A stretch of 64,000 nucleotides of DNA, from the NCBI RefSeq assembly GCF_000214135.1, contig NZ_AFIE01000009.1, forward strand, positions 1 to 64,000. The letters run 5' to 3'. Source of the DNA: Acinetobacter sp. P8-3-8. Lineage in GTDB: Bacteria > Pseudomonadota > Gammaproteobacteria > Pseudomonadales > Moraxellaceae. The notes beneath the pieces were generated by a model. The model ran no database searches. It saw nothing but the letters and a program-made list of their open reading frames with translations, and was not told the origin of the DNA. Shown here in pieces: positions 15,267 through 23,994 of the stretch (its first letter is position 1; every line of letters starts with the position of its first letter). The position numbers and the translations under genes were made by a program.

Positions 15267-15863
15267 TTGTCTGAAACAATAGAACAAGAAATAGAGATGG
15301 ATTGGGAGAATTATGAATATGATTCAGCTCAATATGAAGCGGAAAGAGAATGTGCAAAGCAGTTGAAACTACAAGAAAAACGTGAGCAAGCCACTAAAAT
15401 GGCAGAGCAGTCGCTTAAAACGGTGTATTTAAAAATTACTGCGATGATTCACCCAGACCGTGAACCTGATGAAGTTAAAAAGTTAGAAAAAACTGAATTA
15501 TTGCAAACGGTGAATGCGGCTTATACAGCGCAGGATTTATTTTATTTGCTCAAATTACAATTAGATTTAGAACAGCGCAAAGAGCAGACAGCTAAGGATT
15601 TAACTGCGGAACAAGTGAAGTTTTATAAAATCGCTTTGGAGGCACAAAGTCAGAAGCTTGAAGGTCAAATGATTGAAATTTTAGATTCTTTCCATTTAGG
15701 CAATAAAGTGAATTTGGAAAATGTACATATTGGTGATGTATATAAAGCCATAGATATTGATTGTGCTGAATTAAAACAGCAGTTAAAAGCTGAGAAAGAA
15801 CGATTGAAGTATATGGAGCGAGTGAAAGGGTTAGAGATGTTATTGGAGCATGGGGTACTTTGA
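15267..15863 (+). CDS. J-domain-like protein (198 aa)
   Basis: A soluble helical protein with a J-domain core. Helix II (LKTVYLKITAMI) is followed by the HPD loop HPDREPDE at about residues 72-79, then helix III (LLQTVNAAYTAQDLFYLLKLQ). Helix I of a normal J domain is hard to see; the N-terminus is acidic instead. HPD activates DnaK-type ATPases in genuine J proteins. It forms a pair with the helical protein upstream. The start is TTG 15267 with no close ATG alternative before 15297 (MDWENYEY), so the start is uncertain. The client and partner are unknown. Confidence 0.68.
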   Translation: MSETIEQEIEMDWENYEYDSAQYEAERECAKQLKLQEKREQATKMAEQSLKTVYLKITAMIHPDREPDEVKKLEKTELLQTVNAAYTAQDLFYLLKLQLDLEQRKEQTAKDLTAEQVKFYKIALEAQSQKLEGQMIEILDSFHLGNKVNLENVHIGDVYKAIDIDCAELKQQLKAEKERLKYMERVKGLEMLLEHGVL

Positions 15864-15864
15864 T

Positions 15865-15938
15865 TTTCCCTCACCCCAACCCTCACTTGCGCTTCGCTTT
15901 AAAGCAGTGCTTTAAAACTTGCTCAGGAGAGGGAATAT
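15865..15938. repeat. REP-like intergenic inverted repeat
   Basis: TTCCCTC (15867-15873) pairs with GAGGGAA (15929-15935) and encloses a palindromic interior (GCTTTAAAGC and neighbours). It fills the space between the convergent J-domain-like gene and ptuB and touches the ptuB stop. It resembles, in its CCCTC/GAGGG ends, the repeats near 23930 and 44630. It may end transcription of both genes, but no U-tract is present. Confidence 0.55.
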
Positions 15939-16633
15939 TATTCCAAAACGGACTGATGAAGCTCGATTTTTTCAATATCTTCTAAGGCATTTTTCAGTCT
16001 AGAGTCTTTTTCTAAATATCCACGGAGTACAGCAGAAAAAGCATAATGTGATTTTAAACGTCTTTTAATATTGTTAGCCTTTTTAATTTTTTTTTCATCT
16101 GACCAATCATCCAACTTACGTAAAAATTTGCTTCGTAATTTCAAAAAATCATTATGTACTTCAATGATTTTTTCTCTTAAATCCTCTTTACTCACTTCTT
16201 GAATGCCACTATTTTCACTATTAAAGGATTTAGTGATTAATTCTTTAGAACTTTCAGCTTTTGAGTAATATGGATGGTCATTAGGACAAGCATTAATTAC
16301 TTCAATATCCTCATCGGGATTTCTGTAATAAACTTTTATCCATTCTTCAACTAAATGATCTTCATAACAGCAATTTAACATATCGTTGTGATATTTATTT
16401 TTAATAGAATTACAACGTGAACAAGCATAATAGAGATTATTCCAATCAAGTTTTAGTTTTTCATCATCTAAATGTGGAATAAAATGTTCAACATTCAAAT
16501 TAGGGAAATGTTTTTGTTCACAGATATAACACTTTCCATGAAAGTCTTTTTTTAGTTGTCTAACTACTACAGGATCTTTATAATCTTTAGTAGTCCAATC
16601 AATTGGTCTAGGAGATTTGCATACTTTAAACAT
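15938..16633 (-). CDS. ptuB: HNH endonuclease, PtuB-like effector of a Septu-type defence system (231 aa)
   Basis: A zinc-finger HNH nuclease of the class paired with Septu and retron ATPases. The zinc knuckles are CYIC (residues 35-38) and CSRC (71-74). The nuclease residues are VEHFIPH (His50), WNNLYYAC (Asn65/66) and His82 in KYHND. The C-terminal half is helical and lysine-rich. In PtuAB systems this protein is held by the ATPase and degrades DNA when phage infection lowers nucleotide levels. It overlaps the ATPase gene by 8 bp. Its ATG is preceded by a near-ideal GGAGG inside the end of that gene, so translation should be strong and coupled. The assignment is from motifs and pairing, not from alignment. 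Confidence 0.8.
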   Translation of the reverse strand: MFKVCKSPRPIDWTTKDYKDPVVVRQLKKDFHGKCYICEQKHFPNLNVEHFIPHLDDEKLKLDWNNLYYACSRCNSIKNKYHNDMLNCCYEDHLVEEWIKVYYRNPDEDIEVINACPNDHPYYSKAESSKELITKSFNSENSGIQEVSKEDLREKIIEVHNDFLKLRSKFLRKLDDWSDEKKIKKANNIKRRLKSHYAFSAVLRGYLEKDSRLKNALEDIEKIELHQSVLE

Positions 16634-18071
16634 CTAGATCCTCCAATTCATCATGATCTAAAAGTAGATTAACAGCCTGTAAATAAAGATTTCTCAGTTT
16701 TTTATCTAATTTATCATTTTCCTCTAATGGAATTAACTTTTTGATAATAGATCTTATAGCCACAAAATTGGTCGGTGTTTCATTTAGAAGATTTTTTAAT
16801 ATTTGAATTAATTCTATTATTTCTGCACTAATAGGATTTACGTGGAATAGCCCTTTAATCACGGATTCATAAGAATAGCGACTTAAATCGTCTTCAAAAA
16901 ATTCACCATTTGAAATATCGTAAACAACAGTGTCATTATTTGTTGATGTGATAACAAAAGGTGAATGTGTGCTTACAATAAATTGTATATTTGGAAAAGC
17001 TTTAATAAAAAAAGGTAAGACCCTCTTTTGTAAAGAAATATGAAGGTGAGAGTCAATTTCATCTATTATTACGATGCCATTAAGATTGCTTTTTAGTGTC
17101 TTTATTAATTTGGATTTAAATAATAGATTGGAATAAATTTTAAAAATAGATTTAAATCCAGAAGGTAGTTCATCAAATCCAAAAGAAATATTTTCATTTT
17201 TTTGAAGTACTAATACTCTATTATTAAAGTCATCGAAAGATAAAGAAGTAGTTTCATCATCAAATATTAATTTTAGATCCTTTTCAATATCTTCAAAAAT
17301 TTTATAATATTTTTCAGAAACAGCATCTTCGGAATCTCTCATTTCTTCTCTTTTTTCTATGAGATATCTTTCTAAAGCACCTTCTACGTCAGAATCTATA
17401 TTTTTTCTTAATATATCTAAATAATAAGCTAAATTTTTTATATCATAGTAACTTCCCATTTTAAGTGCTTTTTCAGGTAATTGGAGTCTATTTACATCAA
17501 AGAAACTGAAAATAGTATTGCTATTCATTTTATCAGAATTAAATGACAATCTAATATGTCGCTTTTCTGAAGTGACGTCATCTAAAGTATTCTTTAAGAG
17601 TTCATTTGATCTTTTAATATGTTCTATCTTTGCAAAATAATAAGATTTCTTCTGACTATCATGAAGAATTGAATCATTATGATCATAAATATTCTTATCT
17701 GATAAGAACATGTTGGTATGATCATTATATATTTTATATAAATTATTAAGTTCAAGAATATTATGATTTATAGTATTTTGACTATTACTTAGTAAGTTTG
17801 AAATTTTTTTAATGAATTTAAAATCTATTTCTAATACTTCTGAGTATGCTATAAATTCATTATAGAAAATGTCTAGAGCTTTTTTGATTTTAGTATCAAT
17901 TAAGTTTTTATCTTTATGTATTAGTTTATCTCTGAACTCCTGTTGTAAATCTTCATATAACTTTGTTAAAAAATAAGTTTTTCCAACTCCATTGTTGCCA
18001 GTCAATATTAAATTTCTTCCTAATAAAGGGATACTTTTGCCTTGAAAATTTATCTGATCTATTTTTTTCAT
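16626..18071 (-). CDS. ptuA: AAA/ABC-type ATPase, PtuA-like component of a Septu-type defence system (481 aa)
   Basis: A cytoplasmic SMC/OLD-like ATPase. The Walker A is GNNGVGKT (residues 25-32). A long charged helical middle (about 40-290) follows, with the ABC-signature-like LPSGFKSI at about 302-309, Walker B GIVIIDEIDSHLH (332-344) and the switch motif STHSPF (367-372). There is no TOPRIM nuclease domain, so it is not OLD. The HNH gene follows with an 8-bp overlap, the defining Septu layout. No reverse transcriptase gene is present, so it is not a Septu-containing retron. The base composition is more AT-rich than the flanks. The ATG abuts the U-tract of the valS terminator and has no Shine-Dalgarno sequence; no other start codon lies in frame upstream. 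Confidence 0.8.
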   Translation of the reverse strand: MKKIDQINFQGKSIPLLGRNLILTGNNGVGKTYFLTKLYEDLQQEFRDKLIHKDKNLIDTKIKKALDIFYNEFIAYSEVLEIDFKFIKKISNLLSNSQNTINHNILELNNLYKIYNDHTNMFLSDKNIYDHNDSILHDSQKKSYYFAKIEHIKRSNELLKNTLDDVTSEKRHIRLSFNSDKMNSNTIFSFFDVNRLQLPEKALKMGSYYDIKNLAYYLDILRKNIDSDVEGALERYLIEKREEMRDSEDAVSEKYYKIFEDIEKDLKLIFDDETTSLSFDDFNNRVLVLQKNENISFGFDELPSGFKSIFKIYSNLLFKSKLIKTLKSNLNGIVIIDEIDSHLHISLQKRVLPFFIKAFPNIQFIVSTHSPFVITSTNNDTVVYDISNGEFFEDDLSRYSYESVIKGLFHVNPISAEIIELIQILKNLLNETPTNFVAIRSIIKKLIPLEENDKLDKKLRNLYLQAVNLLLDHDELEDLDV

Positions 18072-18109
18072 AAAAAGTATAAAGGGCCGAATAATCAGCC
18101 CTTTATACT
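18072..18109 (-). terminator. valS terminator, directly in front of ptuA
   Basis: AGTATAAAGGGC (18076-18087) and GCCCTTTATACT (18098-18109) form a perfect 12-bp stem around a 10-nt loop. On the minus strand TTTTT follows and runs straight into the ptuA ATG. It is 27 bp downstream of the valS stop. Confidence 0.95.
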
Positions 18110-18135
18110 ACAGATTAGATCAACCTATCAACATC

Positions 18136-21027
18136 TTACAGCGCCGCAATCTGATCCATATTCGCTTTAATCTTCTCTAACTGAGCAGCAAACTCAGCCA
18201 GTTTAACTTTCTCGCCTTCAACTACAGCAGCAGGTGCTTTCGCCACAAAACCTTCATTACCAAGCTTCGTTGCAATTTGGTCATGTTGCTTTTGAACTTT
18301 ATCAAAGTCTTTTTGCAAACGACCTAATTCTGCTTTCGGGTCAATCAAACCTTTCATTGGAACAAATACAGATGCATGACCAACGACACTTGAAGAAGAC
18401 AATGGCGGTTGTTCACCATTCGCCAAGAAAGTAATACTTTCAACTTTCGCCAAAGCTTTAAACAATGGTTCAATACGCGAAATCTGCGCTTTTTCAGCAT
18501 CCGTCGTATTTTGAAGCAATACTGGAAGCAAACGAGCATTACCTAAGCCCATTTCACCACGGATGTTACGTACAGCACCAATCAAACCTTGTAACCACTG
18601 CATATCTGCTTCAGCTTGATCATTGATTTTTGCTGTATCTGCAACAGGGTACTGAGCCAGCATGATGCTGTCACCGCCACGACCAATCATCGGTGCAAGG
18701 GTTTGCCAAATTTCTTCGGTCAAATACGGCATAAGCGGATGCGCAAGACGTAATGAAGCTTCCATCACAGAAAGAAGAACACGACGAACTTCAGCTTTAC
18801 GCTCAGTTGGTACATCGACATCATTTAAAACGGGCTTAGTTAATTCTAAATACCAGTCACAGTATTCATTCCAAATAAATTCATAAATGGCTTGAGCAGC
18901 TAAGTCTAAACGGTAAGTTGCAAACGCTTGTTGAACAGCCGCTTCAGCTTTTTGTAAACGACTTACAATCCACTGTTCAGGAAGCTCCCAAAGATCTTCA
19001 CGAACGTCTTGACCAATGGCTTGTTCTTCGCAGTTCATCATTACAAAACGAGTTGCGTTCCAAATCTTATTGGCAAAGTTACGATAACCTTCAACACGTT
19101 TCATATCGAACTTAATGTCACGACCTGTATTGGCAAGTGCGCAGAAGGTAAAACGAACAGCATCTGTACCGTAAGCTTGAATGCCTTCAGGGAATTCTTT
19201 ACGAGTCGATTTTTCAATCTTGGTTGCTTGTTTCGGGTTCATCAAACCTGTTGTACGTTTTTGAACTAAGGTTTCAAGATCTACACCATCAATCAAATCT
19301 AATGGGTCAAGTACATTACCCTTAGACTTAGACATTTTTTGACCTTCACCATCACGTACCAAACCATGTACATACACAGTTTTAAACGGGACTTGTGGTG
19401 TGCCATCTTCATTTTTCATAAAGTGCATCGTAAGCATAATCATACGAGCAACCCAGAAGAAAATGATGTCAAAACCAGTCACCAGTACATCAGTTGGGTG
19501 GAAAGTATTTAAGAAATAGTTTTCTTTATCTTTCGCTTCATCACCTGTCCAACCGAGTGTAGAGAATGTCCAAAGACCTGAAGAGAACCATGTATCCAAT
19601 ACATCTTCATCTTGATCCAATTGAACATCCGCAGGGATACCATTCTTTTCACGAACTTCTTGTTCAGAACGACCTACATAGATGTTGCCTTCTGCATCAT
19701 ACCAAGCTGGGATACGATGACCCCACCACAGTTGACGTGAAATACACCAGTCTTGAATGTTGTTCATCCAAGCCATGTACATATTGCTGTATTGTTCAGG
19801 AACGAATTTAATCTCACCATCTTTAACTGCTTTGATTGCAGGCTCAGCAAGTGGTGCAATTTTTACATACCATTGGTCAGTCAATAATGGTTCAACGATT
19901 ACACCTGAACGGTCACCACGTGGTGCTTTCAAGTCATACGGTTGGATTTGATCTAACCAACCTTCCGCTTCGGCTTGTTCAACTAATTTTTTACGTGCAG
20001 CAAAACGCTCTAAACCAATATAGTCTGCTGGTGCAGCAATGGTTTTAGAAATCTGTTCACCTGCTTTGGCAATAAATTCAAAATCAGCCAAAATTTCAGC
20101 GTTCTTGTTGAAAATATTGATAATTGGTAAATCATGGCGTTTACCAACATCGTAGTCATTGAAGTCATGTGCTGGGGTGATTTTTACACAGCCTGTACCG
20201 AACTCTTTTTCTACATATTCATCGGCAACAACAGGAACTAGACGACCTGTAATTGGTAATACAATGTTTTTACCCACCAAGTGTGCATAACGTTCGTCTT
20301 CAGGATGTACTGCAACAGCCGAGTCACCCAATAAAGTTTCAGGACGAGTCGTTGCAACAACTAAATAGTCGTGACCATCTTGCGTACGAAGTGATTTATC
20401 TTCAAAGAAATATTTGAAATGCCACAAAGAGCCTTTTTCTTCAACAGATTCAACTTCTAAGTCAGAAAGGGCAGTTTGTAATTTAGGATCCCAGTTTACA
20501 AGGCGTTTACCACGGTAAATTAAGCCTTGCTCATGTAGTTTTACAAAGACTTCTTTTACTGCATTGGATAAACCATCATCCATGGTAAAACGTTCACGTG
20601 ACCAATCTACAGACGAGCCTAAACGACGGATTTGACGTGTAATCGTGCCGCCTGATTGTTCTTTCCATTCCCAGATTTTTTCAATGAACTTTTCACGACC
20701 AAGGTCATGACGGCTGATATTTTCAGCAGCCAATTGACGTTCAACAACCATCTGAGTTGCAATACCCGCATGGTCAGTTCCGGGTTGCCACAAAGTATTT
20801 TTGCCTGACATACGGTTATAACGTGTCAAAGCATCCATGATGGTATTGTTAAAACCATGACCCATGTGCAAGCTACCAGTGACGTTTGGTGGCGGAATCA
20901 TGATACAGAATGAGTCGCCCTTACCAGATGGTTTGAAATAACCATTCTCTTCCCAAGTCTTGTACCATTTTTTCTCGATCTCAGTAGGATCGTAGGTCGT
21001 AGCAATATTTTGCGCTGAATCAGTCAT
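18136..21027 (-). CDS. valS: Valyl-tRNA synthetase (963 aa)
   Basis: This class I aminoacyl-tRNA synthetase charges tRNA-Val. The HIGH motif appears as [16 protein letters not shown] at about residues 47-62 and KMSKS within [16 protein letters not shown] near 567. The editing (CP1) domain contains [17 protein letters not shown], with the conserved threonine-rich peptide. The anticodon-binding domain follows after residue 680, and the C-terminal coiled coil ([37 protein letters not shown]) is specific to ValRS. Length and order are normal. It ends in a strong terminator just before the Septu-like genes. Confidence 0.97.
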   Translation of the reverse strand: MTDSAQNIATTYDPTEIEKKWYKTWEENGYFKPSGKGDSFCIMIPPPNVTGSLHMGHGFNNTIMDALTRYNRMSGKNTLWQPGTDHAGIATQMVVERQLAAENISRHDLGREKFIEKIWEWKEQSGGTITRQIRRLGSSVDWSRERFTMDDGLSNAVKEVFVKLHEQGLIYRGKRLVNWDPKLQTALSDLEVESVEEKGSLWHFKYFFEDKSLRTQDGHDYLVVATTRPETLLGDSAVAVHPEDERYAHLVGKNIVLPITGRLVPVVADEYVEKEFGTGCVKITPAHDFNDYDVGKRHDLPIINIFNKNAEILADFEFIAKAGEQISKTIAAPADYIGLERFAARKKLVEQAEAEGWLDQIQPYDLKAPRGDRSGVIVEPLLTDQWYVKIAPLAEPAIKAVKDGEIKFVPEQYSNMYMAWMNNIQDWCISRQLWWGHRIPAWYDAEGNIYVGRSEQEVREKNGIPADVQLDQDEDVLDTWFSSGLWTFSTLGWTGDEAKDKENYFLNTFHPTDVLVTGFDIIFFWVARMIMLTMHFMKNEDGTPQVPFKTVYVHGLVRDGEGQKMSKSKGNVLDPLDLIDGVDLETLVQKRTTGLMNPKQATKIEKSTRKEFPEGIQAYGTDAVRFTFCALANTGRDIKFDMKRVEGYRNFANKIWNATRFVMMNCEEQAIGQDVREDLWELPEQWIVSRLQKAEAAVQQAFATYRLDLAAQAIYEFIWNEYCDWYLELTKPVLNDVDVPTERKAEVRRVLLSVMEASLRLAHPLMPYLTEEIWQTLAPMIGRGGDSIMLAQYPVADTAKINDQAEADMQWLQGLIGAVRNIRGEMGLGNARLLPVLLQNTTDAEKAQISRIEPLFKALAKVESITFLANGEQPPLSSSSVVGHASVFVPMKGLIDPKAELGRLQKDFDKVQKQHDQIATKLGNEGFVAKAPAAVVEGEKVKLAEFAAQLEKIKANMDQIAAL

Positions 21028-21402
21028 AGTAAAAACAGACCAAAAGTAAGTAAAAATTGCATCTATTGTAGCAAATAATTTAGCTATATAGTTGATTCAG
21101 TTTCGAGCTTGATCAAGCAGGTTTTACAAAATTGCAAGTAGGGGATGTCGATTTGAGTATTGTTTAAATAAACTTTTAAATGAGCAGTTATATTGTTGTT
21201 TAAAAAACAATCTAACACGGTCATATTCTTTCTATATATCAAGTCAAAATTACAATGACGAAGAATAGATGACTGATTTATAATTAGTTTAATTAGAGTA
21301 AATATTCTATATCATGGTAAGAAAAGACAATGTAGCTGTCACATTGCTTTGATAAGATAGCTATCCGTAAATTTGTATAAAACAACAACAGGACAAATAC
21401 TA
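21028..21402. other. Intergenic region, 375 bp, upstream of valS and the gene at 21403
   Basis: AT-rich divergent promoter region. I see no convincing hexamer pair, RNA element or open frame. No T-box signature is visible before valS, as expected in gammaproteobacteria. Confidence 0.4.
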
Positions 21403-22098
21403 ATGCAGTATCAGATTGATTTATTGATTCAACAAAAAACTTATCAAGAATTAAAACAAATCACCAAGAGTTTAAACAATGGAGAAAAACAAGACCTTGC
21501 TAAACAGTTAGGGACAATATTCACAGAGATATCATGTCAAGTTTTAGATCAGGTCTTTGGTGCTTTGCTTGAAGAGCAACGTTCGAATAAAAATTTAGAT
21601 GCGCACGGTCAGAAAAAATTAAAAGAAGCTGAACAAGTTTTTGAACAAATTGAAAGTGCTTTAAAAAAATATATGCCGTGGTCGATATCATTTTTTAGTA
21701 ACGATCGTTTAAAACCTGTTGCAAATTATATGCTTGAAAAGTTTGAAGATTCTGATGCTAGTCAGGTGATTATGTACTATAAATTAGATCGTCATTTAGG
21801 TGAAGAAGCCACCAAAAATCTGCAACAATTACTGGAAGGAAATACCAGCATTCTGCCTGTTACTGTGAAAAATTTAATTAAAATTATTGACCTAGGGGTT
21901 TCTGAGTTTATCCGTGATCCAAAAACATTATTAAAGTTTAATTTTGTTGTGAATAAAACTTTAGATGGCGTGATTAACATGGTTACTAGCTCAGGCTATA
22001 AACGTTTAGACAAAGCAGGCGAAGAATATAATCCAAATAATGTTGAAAAAGCACAATATTATGCGGAGCATTTCAAGAAGTTTTTAGTTGAGGCTTAA
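21403..22098 (+). CDS. Hypothetical soluble protein (231 aa)
   Basis: A soluble, mainly helical protein with no signal peptide or membrane helix. It begins MQYQIDLLIQQKTYQELKQITKSLNNGEKQDL and ends YNPNNVEKAQYYAEHFKKFLVEA. A central hydrophobic stretch (ILPVTVKNLIKIIDLGVSEFIRDPKTLLKFNFVVNKTLDGVINMV) may form the core. The ATG at 21403 has AGGAC about 10 nt upstream; an in-frame TTG lies at 21373. It is 80 bp before an SDR gene on the same strand. I do not recognise the family. Confidence 0.6.
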   Translation: MQYQIDLLIQQKTYQELKQITKSLNNGEKQDLAKQLGTIFTEISCQVLDQVFGALLEEQRSNKNLDAHGQKKLKEAEQVFEQIESALKKYMPWSISFFSNDRLKPVANYMLEKFEDSDASQVIMYYKLDRHLGEEATKNLQQLLEGNTSILPVTVKNLIKIIDLGVSEFIRDPKTLLKFNFVVNKTLDGVINMVTSSGYKRLDKAGEEYNPNNVEKAQYYAEHFKKFLVEA

Positions 22099-22178
22099 AT
22101 CGATACCATCGCAATCTTGATTTATTTGACAAATCACGTAGTGTTGTCTTTATTGATTATATTCAAGAGCATAGCGAT

Positions 22179-22976
22179 ATGGATCGTTTAGATGGCAAAG
22201 TGATTTGGATTACGGGTGCTTCTTCTGGTATTGGTAAAGCATTGGCGACCGAATGTGCTTTGAAAGGGGCTCAAGTGATTTTAAGTGCTCGGCGCTTAGA
22301 TGAGCTAGAGAAAGTGCGGAGCAGTTTACACAATGCTGAACGTCATATTGCAGTTGCGATGGATATTACAGATGAAGCACAGGTACGTCATGCGTATGAG
22401 CAAGTGCTCAAAGAAAAAGGACGAATTGATTGGTTAATCAATAATGCAGGTTTAAGCCAACGTGCTTTGATTGCAGATACCACCATGCAAACTGAACGTG
22501 CGATTATGGAAATTGACTATTTCTCGCAAGTCTTTTTAACCAAATTAGTTCTTCCAACTTTCTTGGCACAAAAATCAGGGCGTATCGCATTTGTTTCGAG
22601 CGTAGCAGGGTTATTGGGTACACAATATCGTGCGACGTATTCCGCTGCCAAAGCGGCTATTCACATGTGGGCAAACAGCTTACGTGCAGAAGTTGCGCAG
22701 GATGGTGTGAAAGTTTCGGTGATTTTCCCTGGCTTTGTGAAAACCAATGTATCGTTTAATGCTTTAAATGGGGCAGGGAAACCACAAGCTCATCAAGATG
22801 ATGCAATTGAAAATGGTTTGGAAGCGCATGAATTTGCACAACAAACAGTTGCAGCTCTGATAAAGGGTGAAGAATATATTGTGGTAGGTGGTCGCAAGGA
22901 AAAACTAGGCGTATTGGTATCACGACTTTCACCAAGTACGCTTTATAAAATGATTCGAAAAATGAAAGTGAAGTAG
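22179..22976 (+). CDS. Short-chain dehydrogenase/reductase, DHRS7-like (265 aa)
   Basis: An NAD(P)-dependent Rossmann-fold oxidoreductase. The nucleotide-binding glycine motif is TGASSGIGKA at residues 13-22. NNAG follows near 88, and the catalytic Ser and YSAAK motif (FVSSVAGLLG ... ATYSAAKAA) near 145-160. SARR after the second strand suggests NADP(H) use. A basic C-terminus (LYKMIRKMKVK) is typical of the DHRS7/YqjQ branch that acts on fatty or hydrophobic carbonyls. The substrate is unknown. Confidence 0.85.
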   Translation: MDRLDGKVIWITGASSGIGKALATECALKGAQVILSARRLDELEKVRSSLHNAERHIAVAMDITDEAQVRHAYEQVLKEKGRIDWLINNAGLSQRALIADTTMQTERAIMEIDYFSQVFLTKLVLPTFLAQKSGRIAFVSSVAGLLGTQYRATYSAAKAAIHMWANSLRAEVAQDGVKVSVIFPGFVKTNVSFNALNGAGKPQAHQDDAIENGLEAHEFAQQTVAALIKGEEYIVVGGRKEKLGVLVSRLSPSTLYKMIRKMKVK

Positions 22977-23081
22977 TTGAAAATTTATAAATTTTAATGT
23001 GATCATAAAGTGTTTATTGCTTATAAAAGTGATAAGCACTTGATACAATCAGCCCTAAGTACAAAAACTAAGGTTGAAACA

Positions 23082-23858
23082 ATGAGAATTATTTCAAAAA
23101 CAATTTTAAGCGTTATTTTAAAAATTAGTGTCCTACAATTTATTTTAATTGGTACAGCATCTGCGAATATTTGTGATAATGATCAAGCTGTTGCGAAAAT
23201 ATTGAGTCAAACCCAAATTGCTAATCTTGAACAGTCATTAATGGATTGTAAAGCTGATCCTTTAGATCATTCGAAGGTGATCATGGCTTTTGCACAATGG
23301 ATTCCTGTCAAAGATGAGCCAGAACAAGGCGCTTATTATTTAAATCTTTTAAAATTCAATCAAGCAGATTTAAAAGTCTTTTATGACTATGTGGTTAGAG
23401 GCGAAATCGTGTCTGATGCGATAAGTTTGGAATCAATTCAACTTGATACAGCGAACTATAAAGTGACAAACTCAAATCGTGCTTTAGGTGTGCGCTTAAA
23501 CTATTCAGGTCATTCACAACCGAATCCCTTTTCAATGCAAGTCTTAAATTTATATGATCTTAAAAATAAAAAGAAAATCTTAGACAGCCTGATTATTGAA
23601 CGCTATCAAGCAGAAACAGATACACGTTGTAATGCGGCAGTGGAAGAACGTTCTTCTATTTTGGTGATGCAAAATAAGCAGAGCAAAAATTATTCAGATA
23701 TTCAGGTGAATAGCAAAATTAAAAGTTATGAAATGGTTGGGACGAGAGGGGATTGTAAAGAGATCAATCAAAGGCTATCACAGCAAAGTTTTGTTCTGAA
23801 ATTTGATGGTCAGGAATATCAACTCCCTAAAAAATATAAAGATGATTATCAATACTAA
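23082..23858 (+). CDS. Secreted hypothetical protein (258 aa)
   Basis: The start is set at ATG 23082 because the following residues form a signal peptide: MRIISK, a hydrophobic core (ILSVILKISVLQFILIGT) and cleavage after ASA. An in-frame GTG at 23010 would put an unlikely leader before it. The mature protein has four or more cysteines (NICDND, LMDCKAD, TRCNAA, GDCKEI) that may form disulfides in the periplasm. I do not recognise a domain. It stands alone between the SDR gene and a convergent deiminase-like gene. Confidence 0.6.
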   Translation: MRIISKTILSVILKISVLQFILIGTASANICDNDQAVAKILSQTQIANLEQSLMDCKADPLDHSKVIMAFAQWIPVKDEPEQGAYYLNLLKFNQADLKVFYDYVVRGEIVSDAISLESIQLDTANYKVTNSNRALGVRLNYSGHSQPNPFSMQVLNLYDLKNKKKILDSLIIERYQAETDTRCNAAVEERSSILVMQNKQSKNYSDIQVNSKIKSYEMVGTRGDCKEINQRLSQQSFVLKFDGQEYQLPKKYKDDYQY

Positions 23859-23917
23859 AATAATAGGCTTCTTGTGTAAGTTGGGTTGTGATGAGTAATT
23901 ATTTATATTGACAAAGA

Positions 23918-23947
23918 AAGTCCCTTTCTCAGAGGGAGAAGGGACTT
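23918..23947. repeat. Hairpin between convergent genes
   Basis: AAGTCCCTTTCTC (23918-23930) pairs with GAGAAGGGACTT (23936-23947), with one bulged T and a loop of AGAGG. There is no U-tract on either strand. It separates the convergent genes ending at 23858 and 23995 and looks like a REP or factor-dependent stop. Confidence 0.55.
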
Positions 23948-23994
23948 CTGATATTCATTTTACGAATCATTTTCAACTTTATCTGTTTGAAAAT

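Noticed and set aside
15938-18071. A Septu-containing retron (Ec78-like)
   Set aside because: No reverse transcriptase gene and no msr/msd-like inverted repeats lie near the ATPase and HNH genes.
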